Program-made: the position numbers and the translations under genes | Part shown: piece after piece, positions 46,640 through 50,458 of the stretch | How the letters are laid out: the number at the start of each line of letters is the position of its first letter | Numbering within the stretch: the stretch's first letter is position 1 | Assembly: GCA_903917705.1 (NCBI GenBank) | Contig: CAIXBQ010000013.1 | Location: forward strand, 1-50,458 | Direction: 5' to 3' | From: an uncultured Verrucomicrobia subdivision 3 bacterium | GTDB taxonomy: Bacteria > Verrucomicrobiota > Verrucomicrobiia > Limisphaerales > UBA11358 | Length of the DNA: 50,458 nucleotides | The notes under the pieces: generated by a model | What the model saw: only the letters and a program-made list of their open reading frames with translations | Told to the model about the DNA's origin: nothing | The model's database searches: none

Positions 46640-47635
46640 ATGCAAAGCGGTTTTCTGGTTTTGTTCACCTTGTTCTGGTCAGCCGGCGTGTTGTTTTTTG
46701 ACGGCTTCATGGCCAAGAGCTTCTTCAAACAATATGAATCCGGACATTATCCGGCCGTGACCGGCACGGTCACGCACAGCGAAGTGAAGAGCCACCGCGG
46801 TTCAAAGGGCGGAACAACTTACCAGGCGGTCATCCACTACCGCTTCGAGGTCGACGGGCAGACATTTACCGGCGCGCGCCTGCGATATAACCCGGCATCG
46901 TCCGATTCAGCCTCCGCCAGAAGCCTGGTGGATGATCATCCAGCCGGTGCGGCGGTGCGGATTTTTTACGATCCGAAAAACCCGCAAGACTCACTGCTGT
47001 TCCCGGGCATCACGGGCGCGGATTATTTAATGGTGCTATTTTTGACGCCGTTCAACGCCGTCATGCTCGGTTTTTGGATCTGGCTGGGGGGTCAACTCCG
47101 GGAAAGGCTGTTCCGACCCGTGGCCGGGGGCATAAAAATCATATCGGATGGAATGTTTACGCGGGTGCGTTTGCCGCAGTTCGGAGCCGTGGCCTGGGGG
47201 TTGGTAACGACCGGCGGCCTTGGCTTTGCTTCCATTTTCATCGTGGGGTTCAGCACGCAAATGAAACCGTCGGTCGGACTGATTTTGCCGGTCATCGGCG
47301 GGGTGTACCTAACCGGTTTTGGCGTGTTTTTATGGCAGTGGTGGAAGATCCGTTCGGGCCTTGACGATCTCGTGATCAATGAAGCCGGTCGCACGCTCGA
47401 CTTGCCGGAGACCTTCGGGCGAAAGGAGCGCGTCACGGTGAACTATACGGACATCGATAATCTCGCGGTGGTGCAATTGGAACACCGCAGCAGCAAAGGC
47501 GGCATCTCCTACACCTATGCCCCGACGCTGATCTTGAGAGGAACGGAACCAAGCGAACAAAAGCTCGCGGATTGGTCGGATAAATTGAAGGCGGATGACT
47601 TCACCGCCTGGCTGGGCAAACAGCTTGGCCTTTGA
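46640..47635 (+). CDS. DUF3592-domain membrane protein
   Basis: A 331-residue membrane protein. An N-terminal helix (SGFLVLFTLFWSAGVLFFDG) is followed by an extracytoplasmic domain (about residues 36-130) with VTGTVTHSEVKSHRG, TYQAVIHYRFEVDGQTFTGA and VRIFYDPKNPQDSLLFPG, which are typical of DUF3592. Three further helices lie at about residues 131-155, 190-210 and 219-237. The C-terminal cytoplasmic part (240-331) has no recognised domain. Function unknown. It is followed 30 bases later by a small membrane protein gene, probably cotranscribed. Confidence 0.85.
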   Translation: MQSGFLVLFTLFWSAGVLFFDGFMAKSFFKQYESGHYPAVTGTVTHSEVKSHRGSKGGTTYQAVIHYRFEVDGQTFTGARLRYNPASSDSASARSLVDDHPAGAAVRIFYDPKNPQDSLLFPGITGADYLMVLFLTPFNAVMLGFWIWLGGQLRERLFRPVAGGIKIISDGMFTRVRLPQFGAVAWGLVTTGGLGFASIFIVGFSTQMKPSVGLILPVIGGVYLTGFGVFLWQWWKIRSGLDDLVINEAGRTLDLPETFGRKERVTVNYTDIDNLAVVQLEHRSSKGGISYTYAPTLILRGTEPSEQKLADWSDKLKADDFTAWLGKQLGL

Positions 47636-47665
47636 ATCGAACCGGCCTGCTCACAAATCGTTTTT

Positions 47666-47902
47666 ATGCGCCACCTCAGCGGCATTGAGTCGGGCTTTCT
47701 GTTTCTGGCGGTGGTGTTCATCATCGCGGGCGCCGTCATGCTGTTAAACCCGACCGAGGCGGATGTGATTCACCAGGTCTACCGGCGGTCGGGTTACTAC
47801 GTGGAACATGTCTCCAAGGAAAGAGCCCGAGCCTATGGGGTTCTGGCCATCTTGTTTGGCGGCGGCATGGTCTGGATGGTGTTTGCCGGACGGCGAAGAT
47901 AA
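47666..47902 (+). CDS. Small two-helix membrane protein
   Basis: A 78-residue protein with two hydrophobic segments (FLFLAVVFIIAGAVMLLNP, about residues 10-29, and GVLAILFGGGMVWMVFAGR, about 58-76), separated by a charged linker (QVYRRSGYYVEHVSKERA). No family is recognised. Its position 30 bases behind the DUF3592 gene and its good reading frame suggest a real gene acting with that protein. The start ATG at 47666 is the only sensible one. Confidence 0.7.
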   Translation: MRHLSGIESGFLFLAVVFIIAGAVMLLNPTEADVIHQVYRRSGYYVEHVSKERARAYGVLAILFGGGMVWMVFAGRRR

Positions 47903-48069
47903 AGCCGCCCGGGTTCAACTCGAATCCAAAGACGGGGAATCCGCTCAGACTGGCCATCCTTATCAAGACCATTCACTTGACTTTTGAAGGCTCCGGTGCG
48001 ACTTAAGTAACAAGCTGCCCTGCCTTTTGGCCGGGGCAATTGAACAATAAACCAAACAATTAAAAAACC

Positions 48070-48456
48070 ATGAAAAAAATTCTAGCTCTGCTCGCCACGG
48101 CGGCTATTGCCGTGTCGGCCTACGCCGCTGAGTTCACCGACATCAGCATCCCTGATGTCAAAGCCCTCGCGGAATCCAAGAACGCCGTGATCATTGATGC
48201 CAATGGTAACGACTCCTATAAATCGGGCCACGTTCCCGGCGCGCTCAACTTTGCGGCCATCAAGGGCAAACTCGCCGATAGCCTGCCCAAGGACAAGGGG
48301 GCACTCATCATCGCCTATTGTGGCAACCCCAAGTGCGGTGCCTATCTCGCCGCCGCCAAGGCCGCTGAGAAACTGGGGTACACGAACATCAAACACATGT
48401 CGGCTGGCATCTCCGGTTGGAAAGCCGCCGGCATGACGACTGAGCCGGGCAACTAA
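48070..48456 (+). CDS. Exported rhodanese-like protein
   Basis: A 128-residue periplasmic protein with a signal peptide (MKKILALLATAAIAVSAYAA, cleavage near residue 20). The single rhodanese domain has VIIDANGNDSYKSGHVPGAL and the active-site loop AYCGNPKCGAY with Cys84 as the likely sulfur-carrying residue; Cys89 is a second cysteine in the loop. It ends with GYTNIKHMSAGISGWKAAGM, a typical rhodanese C-terminus. Probable sulfurtransferase or sulfide/cyanide-related role, or a redox one, outside the cytoplasm. A strong terminator follows immediately. Confidence 0.95.
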   Translation: MKKILALLATAAIAVSAYAAEFTDISIPDVKALAESKNAVIIDANGNDSYKSGHVPGALNFAAIKGKLADSLPKDKGALIIAYCGNPKCGAYLAAAKAAEKLGYTNIKHMSAGISGWKAAGMTTEPGN

Positions 48457-48763
48457 AAAGTCTCGATCTATTAATCACCCGGGCGGCTTGGATACAAGCC
48501 GCCCGTTTTCATTGTCCCGGCCGCCCCCGCGATTATTCAAGTCAATGGATGGTTAAGTCATCATGCCGAAATATGTAAGTGGCAAAGACTGACAAAGTAT
48601 ATGCCCAGATTCAGGCCGGCGCGTCCAATGTGACGGCCATCATTCAAGGGGTGATCGGCCAGACTGCGCCGCCCTCATCGCTATAATGGCAGAATGCGAC
48701 CGCCCGGAAAACGCGTCCTGGCTCACCGTCAGGGCTTGCTTCAAATGGGAAACCGCGCATAGT
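48457..48763. other. Intergenic region with terminator and a possible gene remnant
   Basis: After the terminator at 48480-48505 no complete gene is seen. A frame from a GTG at about 48580 reads VAKTDKVYAQIQAGASNV and ends 17 codons later at TAA (about 48685). The sequence looks protein-like but is short and unrecognised, so it may be the end of a lost gene. Confidence 0.3.
48480..48505 (+). terminator. Rho-independent terminator after the rhodanese gene
   Basis: CGGGCGGCTT, loop GGATAC, then AAGCCGCCCG form a perfect 10-base stem followed by TTTTC, 24 bases after the stop codon. Confidence 0.88.
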
Positions 48764-48958
48764 ATGAGCAAGGTGAAAGTCCGCCGACACAACCAACTCA
48801 AGCAGCATGAAGCTGATCGCCGACTGGCGGTCATCCGCAGCAAGGGCACACGTACGGCGGTTCGGGAACAGCGGCGAGTTTCACTGGTGGGCGACGGGGC
48901 AAAATGGCGAATTACCAACTGGCGTCAGGTGGCGACCGCGATGGCAAAATGGGCCTGA
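48764..48958 (+). CDS. Possible small basic protein upstream of the nucleotidyltransferase gene
   Basis: From the ATG at 48764, 64 residues begin MSKVKVRRHNQLKQHEADRR and end AMAKWA, rich in Arg, Lys and Trp. The stop lies 3 bases before the GTG start of the nucleotidyltransferase-like gene, suggesting coupling. A small protein before a stand-alone nucleotidyltransferase could be an antitoxin, but no family is recognised and the frame may be chance. Confidence 0.3.
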   Translation: MSKVKVRRHNQLKQHEADRRLAVIRSKGTRTAVREQRRVSLVGDGAKWRITNWRQVATAMAKWA

Positions 48959-48961
48959 CTT

Positions 48962-49711
48962 GTGGGTACTCGTTTTACACTCCAGCAATTTTCTGAAGTG
49001 CTTAAAATTCGGAACCCGGCCGGGCTTCCTTATGTTCTAATCGGCGGGCAGGCGGTCAATTACTGGGCTGGTCGTTATCTGGCATCGGAACCGGATTTGC
49101 AGAAGCACATTCCGTTCACCAGCGAAGATATTGATTTTTGCGGCAACCGCGAGGATGTCCGACATATCGCCGGACAATTGAACCAGATGCCGGCGTTTCC
49201 ACACAAAGTCGCCATGACGGCTCTGGCCGGAGCGATCCCCGTGCGCATCGGCACCGCAGATACCAGCATCGAGATTGTCCGCACCATTCCCGGAGTGACC
49301 ACGGCCAACGTGGATGCCTTGGCGGTTGAGATGGAGTGGAACGGCAGGACCATTCGCGTGCTTGATCCGATTTCACTTTTGATTTGTAAAGTGGAACTTG
49401 CGCTGACGGTTTTGCAACAAAAGCGGCAGGATGTCGAACATTTGAGGATTTTGTTTTTCTGTGTGCGCGGTTTTCTCCGGGAATGGTTGCAGGAGGTGGA
49501 AGCCGGACGAATCCCGGCCAAAGGCTGGCTGGGGGCGGTGAACCGGCTGTTGAAAATGTCAAAATCCAAGCACGGACGTAAAGCGGCGGTAAGATTTAGA
49601 CTGTCGTGGCTGGAAATTTTGCCGCTGGCCGAAATTGCCGGTGCCAAGAACCAGAAGATTTCATTGTTCAGGGAAAAACAACTGGCACCAAAGCGTCAAA
49701 GCGGAAACTAA
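48962..49711 (+). CDS. Nucleotidyltransferase-like protein (possible toxin-antitoxin or resistance type)
   Basis: A 249-residue protein starting at a GTG. YVLIGGQAVNYWAGRY at about residues 24-39 and TSEDIDFCGNREDV at about 54-67 give the Gly-rich helix start and the acidic metal-binding Asp pair of the minimal nucleotidyltransferase fold. VLDPISLLICKVELAL and QQKRQDVEHLRIL later resemble the helical parts of AbiEii/MNT-type proteins. Such proteins nucleotidylate tRNA or other targets and act in toxin-antitoxin or phage-defence modules. The assignment is by fold motifs only. The gene has lower GC than its neighbours and could be horizontally acquired. Confidence 0.7.
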   Translation: MGTRFTLQQFSEVLKIRNPAGLPYVLIGGQAVNYWAGRYLASEPDLQKHIPFTSEDIDFCGNREDVRHIAGQLNQMPAFPHKVAMTALAGAIPVRIGTADTSIEIVRTIPGVTTANVDALAVEMEWNGRTIRVLDPISLLICKVELALTVLQQKRQDVEHLRILFFCVRGFLREWLQEVEAGRIPAKGWLGAVNRLLKMSKSKHGRKAAVRFRLSWLEILPLAEIAGAKNQKISLFREKQLAPKRQSGN

Positions 49712-49914
49712 TCCCAGGGAAAAGCCGCGGCCAAACCAAGAATTCCACAGAGGTGTAGTTATTCAAATCCGTCCGCCATTGCTGGAGTTCATGAGTGGTG
49801 ATTTTTTTCGCAACATTGCATCAGGATTCAAACAAAATATTACTCCCCACAATCCCCAGCCGATGCAGCATCCCAGCGTTAGAACTTTTGTTTGTGAACC
49901 CTATAAAACAAAAA

Positions 49915-49940
49915 AGCCGGAGTCAATTAAGACTCCGGCT
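49915..49940 (-). terminator. Rho-independent terminator after the H1-like gene
   Basis: AGCCGGAGTC, loop AATTAA, then GACTCCGGCT form a perfect 10-base stem. On the minus strand it is followed by TTTTTTGTTTT, 18 bases beyond the stop codon of the gene upstream. Confidence 0.87.
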
Positions 49941-49957
49941 CGAATTCAAACAAACTT

Positions 49958-50302
49958 TTACAGCGTGTTTTTGCCGGCGGCCTTGGCCTTGGCCCAACGG
50001 GCTTTGGCGGCGGCGGCAATCCGCGCACGACCGGCGGCACTCATCCCGCCTTTTTTCTTGGGGGCCGGGGCAACCGCCGGCTTGGCGGCTTTCACCTTGG
50101 CCCAGCGCGCCTTTTGAGCGGCAACGATCCTGGCTTTACCCGCGGCGCTCATGCCGCCCTTTTTCTTCGGGGCTGGGGCAGCGACCGATTGGGTGGTTGA
50201 ACCCACTAAATGGTTCAATTGGTTTTCCAAGTCCGCTATTTGCTCTTTGAGGTCGGCGGCCTGGCGCAGTTGTTGGACGGTTAGATTTAGTATAGAACTC
50301 AT
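49958..50302 (-). CDS. Histone-H1-like small basic protein with duplicated AKARWAK motif
   Basis: A 114-residue protein. Residues 1-40 (NLTVQQLRQAADLKEQIADL and ENQLNHLVG) form a coiled coil. The rest contains two copies of a unit of about 34 residues: APAPKKKGGMSAAGKARIVA, then AQKARWAKVKAA, and APAPKKKGGMSAAGRARIAA, then AAKARWAKAKAA. The units are Lys/Ala-rich like histone H1 tails and the motif is widespread in Verrucomicrobia and related phyla. Probably a nucleic-acid-binding protein. The start at 50302 gives MSSILNLTV; a second ATG nine bases upstream is also possible. A strong terminator follows. Confidence 0.85.
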   Translation of the reverse strand: MSSILNLTVQQLRQAADLKEQIADLENQLNHLVGSTTQSVAAPAPKKKGGMSAAGKARIVAAQKARWAKVKAAKPAVAPAPKKKGGMSAAGRARIAAAAKARWAKAKAAGKNTL

Positions 50303-50458
50303 GTAAGCCATAATAGGCAACGGTGTTAATAGACCGCACGAAAAAGGATATGAAAATAGGCCCGCAAACGAGCTTGGAGCCGCCAACCGCGCGTCGGTGT
50401 TCGCGGGGTTTGCCTGAGTCTCTTTTGTGGTAAAAACCCTGTAAACACGCGCTAAAAC

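Overview
The window looks like a chromosome segment of a Verrucomicrobiota bacterium, most likely of the Pedosphaera/Limisphaera type. This rests on a pseudopilin with the [10 protein letters not shown]-terminus and a C-terminal H-x9-DG motif, many secreted enzymes, a GldA/GldG-like ABC cluster followed by a DUF4340 protein, a GH35 beta-galactosidase, a histone-H1-like small basic protein with repeated AKARWAK motifs, and moderately high GC. No rRNA, tRNA, CRISPR array, phage or intact insertion sequence was seen. The taxonomic call is an inference from gene style.

Region 1 (1-4.3 kb): a pseudopilin-like protein on the plus strand, then on the minus strand an MscS channel, a HAD phosphatase, a VIT1/CCC1-like metal transporter and a secreted YceI protein.

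Region 2 (4.4-13.6 kb, minus strand): a tightly packed operon, mostly with ATGA stop/start overlaps. In transcription order it holds an Old-Yellow-Enzyme reductase, RpiB, alpha-glucan phosphorylase, a HAD hydrolase, acetate kinase, phosphoketolase, a 61-residue membrane protein and class I fructose-bisphosphate aldolase. The logic is glycogen to sugar phosphate to acetyl phosphate to acetate plus ATP. The phosphoketolase is broken as written, with an internal deletion of about 0.5 kb and a 2-base frameshift, while its neighbours are intact.

Region 3 (13.7-18.9 kb): stress and redox genes, namely a YflT-like Gly-rich membrane protein, a short 6-phosphogluconate dehydrogenase, an NADP-dependent MDR oxidoreductase, a cyclic-nucleotide-domain protein without HTH, a double PRC-barrel protein, a Met-rich exported protein with an internal duplication, and the last ~45 codons of a copper P-type ATPase.

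Region 4 (19.1-26.5 kb): a complete N-type F1Fo ATPase operon in the order atpD-C-Q-R-B-E-F-A-G. It has no separate delta gene; a delta-like domain is fused to subunit b. Subunits beta, b and alpha each carry a long C-terminal Lys/Pro/Glu-rich tail, the most unusual feature of the window.

Region 5 (26.5-35.4 kb): accessory genes, namely a secreted small protein, an exported serpin, an acyl carrier protein, an exported alkaline-phosphatase-superfamily enzyme, a CrtI-like desaturase lacking its FAD-binding N-terminus, an M48 metalloprotease and a secreted Gly/His-rich protein. Several stretches are degenerate or repeat-bearing.

Region 6 (35.9-50.4 kb): a Gld-like ABC exporter operon, YjbQ, HU, an exported YncE-like beta-propeller, GH35 beta-galactosidase, small membrane proteins, an exported rhodanese, a nucleotidyltransferase-like gene with a possible small partner, and the H1-like basic protein. 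A dispersed palindromic repeat (three clear copies at 13.67, 18.94 and 27.15 kb) sits between genes in regions 3-5.
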